DNA of 64,000 bases from Acanthornis magna (lineage: Eukaryota > Chordata > Aves > Passeriformes > Acanthizidae), in the NCBI GenBank assembly GCA_036785705.1, contig JAWUZG010001063.1:124001-188000 (forward strand), read 5' to 3'. A program made the translations under genes and the position numbers. This document shows, in pieces, positions 11,611 to 24,500 of this stretch (position 1 is its first letter; each line of letters opens with the position of its first letter). The notes below the pieces were generated by a model, which was not told where the DNA came from, did no database searches, and worked only from the letters and a program-made list of their open reading frames with translations.

Positions 11611-14600
11611 GCTTTGCATCTCTAAAGTGAAAGGTGCGGCTTCAACTGCTGGGGCAAAGGCATGTCTTTAGCTGTCTGAGATGACTATATAACCACAGCC
11701 TTACTGTTTGTCCTTCTCACTTCTTGGCCTTGGCAAGAAATTCATATGAGATGTGAGCAATATTGTTCTGTCCATTTAGCAAATAACCCAAGATAAGTTG
11801 GGAAAGTATCTTGGGAAAGGCATCTTCTAGTCTGTTAAATTGTCTCTGTAATGAGCTTTCCTGGAGTACTAATGGTTTGGATTCAGTCATGCTCCAGAAA
11901 TGCTTAGATGTGAAAAGTCTGTAATTTGTAAATGATGTGTTATTTTGTATGTGTGTGTGATATAGTCCCACATATGACTCACGTCTAAGAGCATATGTTC
12001 ACAAACTGCCAGAGAGAAAACATTTCCTTTCCAGGCCAGTGACTGATCTTCAGATCTGCCGATTCCTATATATTCTGTTTCTTCTTGTGCTTTGCTTAAA
12101 TGTTCGAGTGCATTTGGGTCTCTGAAAGGTTATTTGTGTCTATAGAAATGTGTGCATATGTGTGTGTGTATACATATATGTATCTAATATGTATAGGGCT
12201 ATAAATGTACACGTACCTGCTAGTTCCAATATGCAGCCTTCATGGATTGAACCATTGCTAGTAAAATCTGTCGTCTAGAACACGAGATGCATGAGGAAAA
12301 CAAAAAATCCCAAGGAACTCCATTTATAACTAAAAAGTAAATTTATCCATTTACTGATTCATTGATTTACATATTTTTGCCGAACACCAAATTTGTGAAT
12401 TTTAAACAGCTTTTAATTATTTTCATCATTAGACTTTTTGTGAATGTTAACCTGTTGCATTAAGTAAAGAGAGCAATGTGTTGGAAAGAGTAAATGATGG
12501 AGAAATGCATGAATAGTTTTACAGATTAGTCACCAGAGCTCCAGTAAGGCAGAAGGAGAAAGCACAGCTCTACTTCAGAACATTGTTGCTTTCCAGGTGC
12601 TTTGATCAGTTTGTCAGTTCCAATGGCAGCTTCAATAGTTTGGCTGTGTGCAAGATTTTGTAAGAGCAGCATGTAGTGAATATGTATATGGTGTATTAAT
12701 TTAAATATTGCCACCTAATTTTCTCATTTCTATGTCCAGAAATGTATGTTGTGGACAGCAGAGATTACAGTGGAACAGTAATGATTAGTTACTGGTTCAC
12801 GTTTGTTAAGACTGTAGATTCTTAAATTTTTTTTCTTTAATACATTGTGCATGTTAACTATTTGAGATGTTGCACAAGGTGGAGTGTAAAGGCCAAGCAA
12901 ACTTTTATGTTTTCTGTATGAGTTGTTCTGTCATTAACCAGAAATGATGTTTGACTGAGCAACTTGCACATGCCCTTTGTAGCTAGAATAGGCATCCACA
13001 CAGGGATTATAACCAAATAAAAGGCTTACCTTGGTATCCAATTTGCTTGCATTCACTTAGCAAAATTATTTTGGGAGTACATGGCTGTGTTTGTTTCATT
13101 ACTTATCTCTTGGAAACAAGAGTGATGCTTATCAGAAGTTGTGTTTTGTTTCAGCATCTATGCAAACTACAAAAAATGGGCTACTTTTGGAGGTCTGCAA
13201 TAGCAAAGGTGTCCCTGCAATACTGTAACTGCTGTGTTAATTGTGTGAGCTTGGGTCACTGTTATTTGAGGTATATTGAGTGTATGTGTGCAGTAAACAA
13301 TGAATTTTTGAATTTTCAGAATATGCAAATATTTTAGCAAAGCAAGCCACATTCCAGTTTGAAAGGAGATGATGACCTAATTAGAGCTGCAATGTCCCAC
13401 CACCAAGGATTACCCATGAGCTTCCTTCCACTTGTACAAACAAAATCAATAAATCAGTAAGAAATCTTCATTTGAGAACAAAGGTAAAATAATGTAAATC
13501 CTTGGTTGTTGGATTATATAATGCCACTGACAAGCCCTAAGTCCAAATAAAACCCTTTTGTAACCTTGGGTTGTGCTCTGAGCAATGTAACCTGTAATTT
13601 AGCTGTACACCTGTTTCTTTTCTTGACATACTTAATTTAGAATCATAAAATTAAGGTTGGGTGAGCCCAGATTAGGTGAGGAAAATATTCTGGTTCATCT
13701 CTAAAATAGTCCACATCAGCATATTTCTCTCTGCCTCATGACCTTCGGGCAGAGACTTTTGCAGGTGATGCCTCTAAGGAGCAATTTCTGTTTCAGAAAG
13801 GTTACCGTGGTGCCTCCATCGCTCATGTGTCACTAACCCAGCTGGTGCCAGGGTTCTCGTGTGACTGTGGGCAAACACGAACCATCCCTGGCCTCTCCTT
13901 GTTGTTGCCTCCTCTTCAGCCCCCGGCCAGTGAAGATCTGCCACCATTTCCCATCTCTGCAGCAGGAGAGGCTGCTCCCAGGGCTGGCACTCAGTGCCAA
14001 TATCCTACGAGTCCAGGGTCACCTCCTGACCCCGTGCTGTAGGCCACCAAGTTGGTCTCACCATACAGCGGAAATGCAGTTGTCTTTCTAGGGTTTGTGC
14101 AGCTCTCCTATTACCTAGGTGTCAACATAGATAAATTTTTACTTTTCATTGTTGTTCATGGATATGGCAAGTCATAGTTTAGTTATTAAAGAAATCAGGT
14201 GCAGGGAAAATGAACTGTGTGAAAGGTACTGGATGAAAAAAATTAAAAGCCAGCTTGTAAAGATCTTGCTATAAATATTATAATGAAAGAATAAAAAGTA
14301 AGAATGCCATAGGAGAATCTCAGTAGCATAATTCTTACATACAATAATCCATGATAGCAAAATAAAATAATGCCATACAGAAAAGATATGGGAGACTCCA
14401 CAGGGAGTAGAAATAGAGACTGTGGAAGTATTTAGATGACTTTTCCGAGGAAATTGCAGGAGAAATTGTTGAGAGAGTAAACTCATTTTGTGAAATTATA
14501 ATCCAATACACCATCTGGGAATGTGCACAGTTCCAGCTGAGCAAGACGTCTTAGTGGTTTGGTGTGATAAATGCTAACTCATTGTAAAATCCCATTTTCA

Positions 14601-15045
14601 TGATGTTGTGAATTTATTTCTTCTGTTGAGGGGGAAAAATAGACATAAATATACTCAGCTTTATGTCTGAGAGTAGTAAGGGTAGAGAATAAATGAAAAT
14701 ATTTTCAGTACCTTAAATTGCTGAAAAGTCTTGTCAGGCAACCTAATTAGTGTTTCAAACACATTGCATTACACAAACAACATTGATTTAAATGTTGGAC
14801 ACAAAATGCATATTTTCATCTATGTATTTTAAAAGAAGTTGATGAAATTTGCTGTGATATGGGATGTCTATAAAATGCTCTTTGCAAAATCATAATTTTC
14901 AATATATTTCTAGTACAGCATGTATCACAGGGCCTGAATCAAGTCTTTAAAAACAAATAGATTAGGATTAAATTGGCAGTAAGTGAGAAATAAGAGTTTT
15001 GCAGATCCTGGCTTTTGGACGCCTTTCAACCTCAAGTAAGTTACC
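11611..15045. other. Unique non-coding DNA
   Basis: No gene. A mixed TG/TA tract runs at about 12150-12190. Sequence near 13641-13660 faintly recalls a CR1 tail but is too short to call. GC-richer DNA at 13800-14060 gives overlapping 71- and 76-codon plus frames with no recognisable protein. Confidence 0.6.
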
Positions 15046-15059
15046 ATTGCCATAGCAAT
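15046..15059. promoter_or_regulatory. RFX X-box-like palindrome
   Basis: attgccatagcaat is a near-palindrome matching the RFX X-box pattern (GTTGCCATGGCAAC) except at the outer bases and one central base. RFX factors bind such sites in enhancers and promoters, notably of ciliary genes. Only the motif is seen. Confidence 0.4.
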
Positions 15060-16599
15060 TCCTTTTTCTTGTGAGTTAGCAAAATGGGGAAAAGCACTGA
15101 CTTCTTGGAAAACAAAAGCTTTAGCAGTCAAATGTGACTATGTTAGTGTGCTCTAGTTATGCAGCATGTAATTTATTTTTCATTAGTATACTGTACACAT
15201 AAAACCAAATAGTATTGTTAATTATAAAAGAAAATACTTATTGATGGTTACAGGTGCTTTGCATGTGGAGCCTCTAAAGAGTATTGTTGATCTAGATATT
15301 TACGTCTTTTTAAACTTGGTTTGTTACGTCAGCAAATAATTTTGGGTGTTCTCTGGATCTGCCCCTGCTGCCCCAGGGCCGTGAGCACCATGCTCACCTG
15401 GGAGGTCACTGTAATCATCTTCTCCATAAAAAACCATCCCAGCTGTACGCTAATTCCTTTCAGCGGATGCTTTTATTCATCAATTATATTTTCAGCAAAA
15501 CACTAACCAAAATGGATCCTCTCTCAGTTCTGCCTGCTTTTCCTGTTCCCATGCCCATTGGGCTCTGCCTCTCACCCCTTCCTTCCATGTTTGTCCCTCC
15601 CCCCCAAGCTCTCCCCAGGACTCTGAGCTCTGGTGCCCTTCCTACCTGAGAAGTGTGAGAGGGGCTGCCTGATCCTTGGCTTCTGAGCTCACAAAGGTGC
15701 AGACTGTGCCTCTTGCCCCAGTGCTCCTTGGGGAGGAGAGGAGGGAGATGGGACTGTTGACTGTGGCCCATCTCCTGCAGGAGATTGTGGGAAATACGGA
15801 GCAAGATGCAAAATGGGAAGCTGATTGCCATAAGGTTTGTCAGATGTATTAAGTGTGGCGCACTAGGATTGCAATGGAAAGGTTTGTAATTAGCAGCTCT
15901 GAAGTGCACTGAGTTGAGTCTGTGGGTGAACACCTTTATCTCCTGGGCCGAATTCTCAGTTGGTACCAAGTCACAGTGATTTTTCAAGGGCTGCACTGAG
16001 TATTGCTTGTGGTAGTAGCAGTACAGATGAGAATATAGAGAAGACAAATAAGGAAAAAAACCAACCTTAAAGTTTTGGAAGACTTATATTGACAGTTAGG
16101 TGTGAATGTCTGAAATATGACATGCCTCTTTTGCTTGATCTTGGTTTGCCTTCTAGTGCAACAGGTCCTACTTATCTTCCAAGTTGGTTTTGGGAGGAAA
16201 GATGTGTTGTTTTTTTTTTAAGAGCAAAAAAATAATAAGTAAGATAACAAAAATATGCCTATTCTTCTCTTTTTTCTTTGCTTCACTCTTGGGTAGTTTT
16301 GTAATGGTCAAATGAGATTAGTTATAAATTTCACGCATCAGTACTTTTTTCATATTTCCTCCTGAACTGCTTAAGATCTTTGATTGTGGACAAAGACTAG
16401 ATGGTACTAGATAATGCAACAATTAAAAAAACAAACAAAGACAACAAAAAAAACCCCCACCCCTTGTTCCTTGCAGTCAAGCAGTTCCACCCCTGTGTCT
16501 CACTCACATCAAACAAGCTCTCAGGTTATTAATATTGTTAATAACAGTTTTTGAATTGCCTACTCATATGTGGAGATGTATAAACACCAGGAGAGCTGA
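15060..16599. other. Unique non-coding DNA
   Basis: This contains the longest open frame in the window, minus 15484-16047 (187 codons). It spans a CT-rich plus-strand segment and shows no domain, and there is no promoter or splice context to support it. A C-run lies near 15598-15606. A phrase at about 15944-15985 ('gggccgaattctcagttgg') loosely recalls the same ancient repeat type as 7141-7245. Confidence 0.55.
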
Positions 16600-16960
16600 A
16601 GGTGAGGAATAATAAATAACGTGCCATCAGAAAATATTTAATTACAGTGCAAAATTGAGATAGCAAGCCTTGTGTGCAGGGAGGAGTGGACCAGTAGCAG
16701 CAGCTATAATTCATGATAGGTCAAGCCATCTGTGAAGGAAAAGCTTTAATTTGTAAACCTTGTCAAGCCCAGGGGGAAGCAATTACTGATGAGAAAGAAG
16801 TTTCTTTCATGTCAATCTCATCATGAGGGGCTTTTTTGTTTGTTTTTAAATAAGGGCGGCTGCTGCTGCTTTTTTTCCCCAGAAACCAACAGAAGTAACA
16901 TGCAATATAATGTAGATTGAAGAGGAAATTCACCTGTCAGCTTAATGAACAAATCAGTAC
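16600..16960. promoter_or_regulatory. Candidate conserved non-coding element
   Basis: The block is unique and rich in homeodomain-type cores (TAAT/ATTA, e.g. 'tatttaattacag', 'ctataattcatg', 'gctttaatttg', 'agcaattactgatg') and E-box-like CATCTG and CACCTG. This texture is typical of deeply conserved vertebrate enhancers. Conservation itself cannot be tested here. Confidence 0.25.
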
Positions 16961-18039
16961 TCATTAAACAGACTTAGGTCTGTGAATGTAGTTTTTGCAA
17001 AGGTAAGGCTAGATTTAATTTCTGAGTGCATCTCTGAGCCAGTACAGCTGTGAGGTCTTACCAGACCGGTAAAAGCCTTCAGCAGCTGTGTTGCCACCAA
17101 GGCACTCCAAGGTACAACTTTGTCCCGTTCTCTTTTGCTGTGCACGTGTGTAGCAGTTTGCCCTTGGCCCATCCCAGTCTCACATTTTGGTTTCTCTGAG
17201 CATCCCAGCTGCAATGGCTGACTCTTTCAGTGTGATAAAATCCAGCATCTGTCTGTCCTTCCCTGCCTGCTCACAGAGTGAAACCTCAGTGCCTGGACAT
17301 TCCTCCCTTGTGCCCCAGAGGGACTCACTCCACGTCACAGTCCTGCCTCAGGGAAGGAGATGGAGTCTCGTGGAGTTGGCTACAGAGACAAGTAAATATG
17401 CGCTATTTTTTGGGGGGAAAAAGTACTCATAGAATTCTGTTTTGTTTGGCGTGAAAGTGTTTCTTTCATATGAGATCAAAGAACAAAAAGCACCTTTTCA
17501 AGATATTTGTGCTGCCTAGTGTCTTTGACCATAATTAATTTGTTACTAGTTTTTATCTCAGTAAAAGACTCTGAGCTTTTCTGAAACTCATGTTTATGTA
17601 TATGTCTTTGTAAAAGAACTACATAAATAAGGTAAATTTAGGTGTTGTGGGGCTGTTCTGTGCAAAATTTTCTTTATAATTTTTAACAGCATTCTAGAAG
17701 GCATTAGTTCCAACTCGGTCTCCTTTACAGGAAATATCAGTTTCGATTTGAACAGCTGATACGCAAGGGTGTGGATCCAATAGGAAAAATTAACAGGGCA
17801 TTATTACTATGAATGTGAAGAAGTAGCTAAAGCATTTAGTGTGCAACTTGCTGTTGAAAGCCACTTTGTTACCTTGTGACTTCAAGAGGCTAATGACATG
17901 TTAGTTAAAAAAAGAAAAAAAGAAAAAAAGAAGCTCCAAGGTAAATCACAAAACAGTATTTCAGAGGAACTGAATAGGAATTGTGGTAAAAATTGAAAAT
18001 TATGGGCATGTGGCTCTTAATTAATGTGAATTTAAAGGC
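16961..18039. other. Unique non-coding DNA
   Basis: No gene or clear repeat. An A-rich AAAG-type tract lies at about 17908-17932, just before the ancient LINE fragment. Confidence 0.6.
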
Positions 18040-18630
18040 CATATGGAGAAGAGCCAACACAGCATTTGTAAAGAGAAGTCATGCTTCAGAAATCAGTGTA
18101 ATTCCCTGATGGTCTCTGCAAGTGTATGCAAGGGAAGTCTCTCATTAAAGGCTCTCAAAGATATTAAATTCCTGTGAAGTAAGAGAATTAACCATTGGTT
18201 GAAAGATAAAACAGAAAAGGTATATTTGTTAGCTCAGCTGAAGGAGAGAGGGCAGCGGTGAAGTCCAGTATGGGTGCACGCAGCACAGCATACTCATACA
18301 TGATAACGGAAAGAGCTTGCATACTGTGGGGATTAATGCTGGATCCAATTCTGTGTAGAGAAATCTTAAATGGCGCACAAGAGAGGGGAACACATCAGAA
18401 CCTCAAAAGGAAGAGTAGAAATTATTGGAAAAGAAATTGGAAAACAGAGCAGGGAACATCAGTACCAGATCGTGGGTTGGTGGTTCTCTCACATTTGGAC
18501 CCTTCTTCCCTCTCCATTCACAAAGGCGTGGTAGAGCTGAATGAAGTATCTAGAAGAAGGATTGAAATTATGGAACAGTTTACATTCTAGAGAATCCTCA
18601 GTTTAGGACTCTCCAGGCTGGATAAGTCGA
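18040..18630 (+). mobile_element. Ancient CR1/L3-like LINE fragment (ORF2 C-terminal part)
   Basis: Several segments in order match the remembered ORF2 3' half of old amniote CR1/L3 elements. 'gccaacacagcatttgtaaa' parallels the '...agcatggatttgtaaa' region. 'aaggctctcaaagatatt' and 'ggttgaaagata' follow, then 'ggaaaacagagcagggaa'. The frame at 18258-18590 closes with VVELNEVSRRRIEIMEQF, close to the family pattern VELEKVQRRATRMIKGMEQ. The DNA then reads 'tcagtttaggactctccaggctgg', the usual 'gactgttcagcctgg' region. It has internal deletions (the usual YADD-to-middle segment is missing) and many stops. Divergence is higher than in the avian-type CR1 copies elsewhere in the window. The 110-codon frame is residual. 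Confidence 0.65.
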
Positions 18631-20416
18631 CTGTGGAGAAATATATTTTTAAGCTGAGTTTTGTCAGCATTTACCACCTATACGTTTCCTGGATTGAAAA
18701 TACAAAAATTGAACATGCCTCTTTAAACAAACAAACCAGCCCCCATCTCTAAAGAGTTTATGTATTATTTTAAAGTACATTTTCAAGAGAGTTGTGGAAT
18801 TATTAAGCAATCTTGCATCAAACTTCTGGATCTTTAGCTGCTACTCTCACAGGATATACCTCAGTTCTCTTGCTGAGGGAACTGCACAAATATAGTGCAT
18901 ATTTTAAGAGTATGAAAACTGATATAAGCACAGATGGTGCTAAATTGTAGTTACTGCATCCGTGGCTTGAGCCTGCAGTAGTTTCTGGAAGTACCAAGAG
19001 TCCACCTTGCATCTTACTGTTTTGGTGGTTTTGTGTGAATTCCTGCCCTCAGATAAAGTGCTGTTTACATTAAAGTTCACGCTTTAATCAGAGACAAGCA
19101 CAGCAGAAAAATTAAGGAGCTGTTTTGGCCAGAGTTGCTTTTGATGTTGGATTGCATGGAGTACAGAGCACTGATATGAGGGAGGAGAAGTGTGGAGGGC
19201 TCCTCTAAGCAAAGCACTTTCAACTTCCTCACCTTTATTACAGTTACGGACAAAACAAATGAAAGCTTGCTTGTTTTGTTGTTTCCTGGCTTTGCCTGGG
19301 TTCTTCTAGGAGGTTTCTGTTTGAGTACAAGTGTATTCTTCTCTGTGTTGCTGCTTCACACTTGGTTTTGTTCCATCAGGATGTTTGTTTAACAACCTGC
19401 TCCGCTGGCTGTTGTCCCAGTGAATGCTGGCATCTAGCAAATAGCAAAGCCATTTTCCCTCCAAGAATTAATATGTGTAAGGTTGTGGGGAGACAGATGG
19501 AGGAATTTAAATAATTGCATACCATTTAAATACACATGGACCATGGGTGTGGTGTGGAATGTGGAGAGCAAAGGGCAGCTGGAATAGAGGACAGTTTGAG
19601 GGCTGGCTGTAGACCAGGACATTTGCAGGCTCAGATGCACACCTGGTGAAAGTATGTCTGGACATAGTGGAAGAAAGGAGGTATATGGGCTCATCTGGGT
19701 TCTACCAGCCTTTTTGATCCTCCTGCTACTACAAGCTATTTCGTGATGAGGAGAGTATGCGACCTTTAATGTTCACCAATAAGTCCCAGCTTTTTTGCTT
19801 CAGTGTCCTCAGTAAAAGCCTTTTAAATCAAAATTCTGCTCCCATTTCAGCATGGCTGGAAATGAAACTTGCTAAAACCTGATGAATAGGCTCTACCAGC
19901 TTTCTTTGCTCCATGTTTGATTGTTTCCTCGCTTGCATAGCCTGTTTAATATCTCAGATATACTAATTTCTTTTCTATGTGTTGACATGCACTCTGCAGC
20001 ACATCTTCTGGTATTCAGCTATTACATATATGATAAATGAACACTCCAGTGTCAGGTATACTGAAAATCAATGCTGTTAATATGCAAACAAATGGCAGAC
20101 CTGTAACCTCTCCAAAGGGAAAGCATCTCAGTAGCTACAGGAATCAAAACCTTCATGATTTGGTGTTACCTTGTGAAATCTGCATTCAGAATGATAATTC
20201 AGGCTAATGGCTTCATGCTCCCGTGGGGCAGCTGAAATAGATTCTGAAATGGCATAAGAAAAGGGTATAGTAAATAAACGCAATGAGCTGTCAAAGAATA
20301 TTTCTACAGCAAACAAGTCTCTGAACCTTTTTGTGCTTCATAATATGACCTTTTCTAGCTGCTCTGTTTTTTGCCTGAATCAGATCATGAAATGAAACAC
20401 ATTAGCTACAAAATAA
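18631..20416. other. Unique non-coding DNA
   Basis: No gene or assigned repeat. Short frames such as 19192-19392 plus (66 codons, hydrophobic) reflect T-rich composition. Confidence 0.6.
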
Positions 20417-20434
20417 AAATAATAATAATAATAA
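20417..20434 (+). repeat. (AAT)n microsatellite
   Basis: About six AAT units in an A-rich setting. Confidence 0.9.
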
Positions 20435-20532
20435 ACAACCATTTATATAGCCACCAAAAGTGTTAGAATATTGTAGAGAGAATTCTATTAATTTACAGTA
20501 GATTGGTGAGGATAAAACACCCTTTGATTGCA

Positions 20533-20545
20533 GTTGCTAAGCAAC
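20533..20545. promoter_or_regulatory. RFX X-box-like palindrome
   Basis: gttgctaagcaac is a 13-base palindrome apart from its centre: GTTGC and GCAAC half-sites around TAA. It agrees with the RFX X-box (GTTNC-N-GNAAC). It is the cleaner of the two X-box-like sites in the window. No promoter or exon is recognised nearby, so an enhancer would be the natural context if it is functional. Confidence 0.5.
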
Positions 20546-21458
20546 CCTTTTCTGAGCAGATGTAGGTACCATTCCTGTTTGTTTAACACCAGCCGTACTG
20601 GAGTCTGGCCGCAAAATATGTTACAGCAGCAGCAGGGAATAGCGAAGGAGAACAATTTTAGCATTGTGATGCTGAAGGATCTTTCTCTTGCATCCTTCAT
20701 GCTTGAATAATACAAATGAGATTGCACGGAGAAAGCTTGACACATTGGATAAAATAAGCTTGTATTACCGTGTTTTCACCTGTTGCTCACAAGATTATTT
20801 GTTAAAAAAAAAAAGTCATTATTCCCATTCTGCATGTGTGGAAATGGGACACAGAAATGTTAGACTTCCCTATCAAAAGCTGCTGTAGCTGCTCATTAGG
20901 CAGCATCAGGGCTGAAAGCAGACCCCTGGTCTTCTCAGCCCCATACTCAGTGGTCTGTGTAGAGTTCAAAAGATATATTTGCCCTCAGAGTAATACACTC
21001 CAGCCAGCTATGTAGGATGATTTTGTGGTATTTATTTTACAGGAAACATCATTCATATTCAAGGGATTGTATCAGTGCTTAGAAAGACAATAACCAGAGT
21101 GTATAAAGAAATGTGATCTATACTTCTGTATAAACACTGGTGTAACATATGTTTTTGTCATTTATACTTAACTCCCAGAATGTACTTACTTATGTTATTT
21201 ACTTTTACAATCCAAAATTAAGTATATTTTATTCCAGACAAAGAGTGAGAGAGCAATCTGTTTGGATGTCTATTGAAAATTCATGTTCAGGGTGTTAAAG
21301 TGTAGTGATTTCCTTCCAGAAGACCTCAGACTCAGAAGGCCAAATGTATGCAAAGAACACTTGCTCCAGAGGATCTTTGCCATTGGGAGTGGTGAAAATA
21401 ACACTCTTTTGCTGCTCTGTTGTGTACCATATGTTGTGATGGCTTTTGGCATGGGCAT
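20546..21458. other. Unique non-coding DNA
   Basis: No gene. An A-run of about 12 lies near 20803-20814. Nothing else stands out. Confidence 0.6.
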
Positions 21459-21516
21459 GTGAATGAGGCAAAGATATAAAAGAGGAAGTGAATGAGGCAA
21501 AGATGTAAAAGAGGAA
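21459..21516 (+). repeat. Recent 29-bp tandem duplication
   Basis: Copies at 21459-21487 and 21488-21516 differ at one base (a/g in 'agatataaaa' against 'agatgtaaaa'). The near-identity implies a young slippage or microduplication event. Confidence 0.95.
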
Positions 21517-24500
21517 AAGGGTTCATCATCCCATCCAATTTTTATACTACAAATAATTAAACCGTAATTTAGAGAATATGAGGTTCAATTACTGCCGTCG
21601 GTACTGAGTACAAGGTGATATCTGTGATAGTGTTCAGTTTGTCTTTTGTTAGTTTCACAGGTTGTGAGCAGGCTTTTTGTTTTTAACCCCTGGATATAGG
21701 AGGGGGGGATCTGCCTTCTTTTTGGCAGGGGAAAGAGAATTTGGAGACGGGACATTTTCCTCAGCTTAAAAGAAATAATGATCTCTTCAGAAGAAACTAA
21801 TCTGGGTTTGATGATTTGGGTTTATGGTCTGTACCCTTTCATGTGTGCAGCTGTGGCTGCTTGTAGGAAAGCTGGGGTGTCCCAGGAGTGACATAGGCAG
21901 GGCATCCTTAGTTATTCTGAAAAGTGCCTATTTCCACAGCCTGGGAGGGTAAGGGGAGGACTGAGTGCTGGGGGAGAGCTGGAGGCAGAAGTCCCCAAAG
22001 AGTTTTAGCCACAGGTATTCTGGTTTTGTTTCTTTAATTAATCAGTGCATGGTAAACTTCCTTCCCAATTTGTCATCATTTGAGTAATTATATCTAATAT
22101 AGCTGAGGGTTCCCGAGGTGATCGGTGTTTTCAGTACCATGCAGACAAGCTATAAGGTGAGAGCTCTGGGGCTGGGGACAGCCCCACAAACAGGTCTGAG
22201 CTGCTGCATGGTGAAAGAACTTCTCAGGGAGAAATGGGACTTCTCAGGACTGAAATCCAGTAGGCAGAGAAAACACATGCCCAGAATTATAATTTGAGCT
22301 TGGTGATATTTATTATAATGCTAGCAGTTTTGTTTGTTTGTTTATTTTCTTATTTTTTGAAAAGGTAAATGCTTAAAAAAATGGCTTTGCCTGGGAATTC
22401 AGAAGTTTTGAAGTGGAAATTTTGTGTTGTGATAGGTATTTTTAAAGCTTATACAGCTCCAGAGGAATGGATTTGACCTCTTAAATAAGTTTACGCAATA
22501 ATACCATCTATATGTTCAGAAATTAAATGAATGTTCAAGAAGGAACGAGCTTTCAGTACAGCTGCAGCTTTGACAAAAGAAAATGTAGTTTTATAAAGGC
22601 CCACATAAGGGTGAAAGAACACTGATTATTAACCTGCCCATCGAGTCATTGTAGTGCTTTCATCAGAACTAACAGTGAAGATGTTTTATAAACATAAATA
22701 CACAAATATTTATGAAACAGGACTTGCAATGTATTTCTGTTCATAACAATCTTGACCTCACTGTTCAACCCTTACCAGAGTTCTTCTAGTTTCTCTTGCA
22801 TAGCATAGTATCTGTTTGTTTTTCTCCAGTTAATCAGTTAATCAGGTGGGGTTTAAGTGTTGTACTAATCACAAACAATGTTAATGAAGATGGCTTACAG
22901 TCCTTTTGCATGTTGTAAATTCTTTCTTTTTCCTCCCCAGAAGACAGGTAAGAAGGAGCCTCTGAGGTATGAGAAATGAAAGTGTATTTTAAAAAAATTA
23001 TTAGATATACACATTTATATTTTTGAGTAATCTTTTCTTTAAATTGTCTGTGAATATATTTCGGTCATGAAGCTTAAGGGAATAACTCCATTATGTCTAA
23101 GAGGTCCTTTTAGAGCTCAGTTTCTATCATCCCAACTATTAAAACCTCATGAAATGAACAGGTGTAGTGCCACCAAGAAAACCCTCATCTCTGGAGCACA
23201 CTTTGATATAGTTTTGGTATGGTGTAAAAGAAATGTTTGTACTTCAGTTGCTTGGTATGAATGGCAGTAACTTTTCAGTTTCATGGAGCAGTGCAATACT
23301 TGGTCTCAAGGTGTATAGTCTCCCTTCCTTTACACATGTACTTTACATTAATAATAATGAGTATTACACATTTGGATTATCATTAGGCTATTTTGAAAAA
23401 ACTTTCAGTAATTTCTTAGATGAATTCTTATTTAGTGTTTGAAGTGTGTTGAAAGGTACAGATGATTTTGACCATGAGAAAAGGAAAGGAATTCTGCAGA
23501 AATTAGCTGTTTTCAGTGCTTTATTCCAGTTGAGAATTAGATAATGTATTAAAAAGACAAAAGCTAATCTTTCCCCCTCTGTAAAAGTCATTACCATTTA
23601 ACAACTGCTGGAGGACTTGTATGAAGTACTTTAGAGGTCTCAATTCAGTTTCTAGAGCGCAGATGTCTTTAAAGTACCACAAATATCCTAGAAATTATGG
23701 TATTTTAGCCCTTGTGTTTTGAGCAGATGATCTACGTGTTATGGATGTGGAGAGGGAAGCTGACTAATTTTGCCAAACCAGGCATGTCTTTTGTCCAATA
23801 CCTTATATTCTGGGATTCGAGTGAGAAGTGAAGAAGTGCTGAGGCAGCAATTGCAGTCATCCAGTTTAACACAGAGCAGAGGGAGTGTGACTGTGATTTA
23901 GGAATAAAAGAACGTGATAAGTAAGTTTTGGACATTAGCTGCTCTGCTAATGTACTATTTTGTGTGACAGGAATGGGTCCATAGATTTCTGTCCCTGAAA
24001 TTGTTCATTTTTTGCTTCACTGAATGAAAGTTGTTGAAATCATAACTTTTGTCTCTGTCAGCTTACTTTCATTAGCCTTATTCATAATGCAAAATCTCCT
24101 CAGTCTATGATAGTTTATGTTTAAAAGATCTGTAGTTATTTTCAGATTGCTTTTATTCAGTTCCCCATCCATTAAGCTTTTTTGTAACATCCTGTTTTTT
24201 CACCAGTGGCTGTAATTTTCATGTGCTTTGTTTAAAGTTCTGCTTGTTATTTTTGTTTTCCTGTCTCCTGAATTTGTGACTGTAGAGCATCTCCTGTATA
24301 ACTTCCTCTGGTTTAAACTTTTCACTGATTTTGATGGACAGTCCTCCTTTTTATTGATTATTTTCATCTGAATCAGAGTATGAAAACACACTAGGCAGAT
24401 GCTACAGTCCATCTAGTCATGTGTTTCAGCTTGCTATTTATTTTCAGTACCAGGCAATTTGTGTGTTTGCCCTTACTGTTTAATGGGATTCCTTCTCCTG

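Noticed and set aside
13641..13660. CR1-tail-like phrase aatcataaaattaaggttgg
   Set aside because: Only about 20 bases resemble the CR1 end, and nothing on either side continues the match.
15484..16047. 187-codon minus-strand ORF, the longest in the window
   Set aside because: No domain, low-complexity Gly/Arg/Thr-rich end, no promoter or splice context. Length is plausible by chance in a CT-rich segment.
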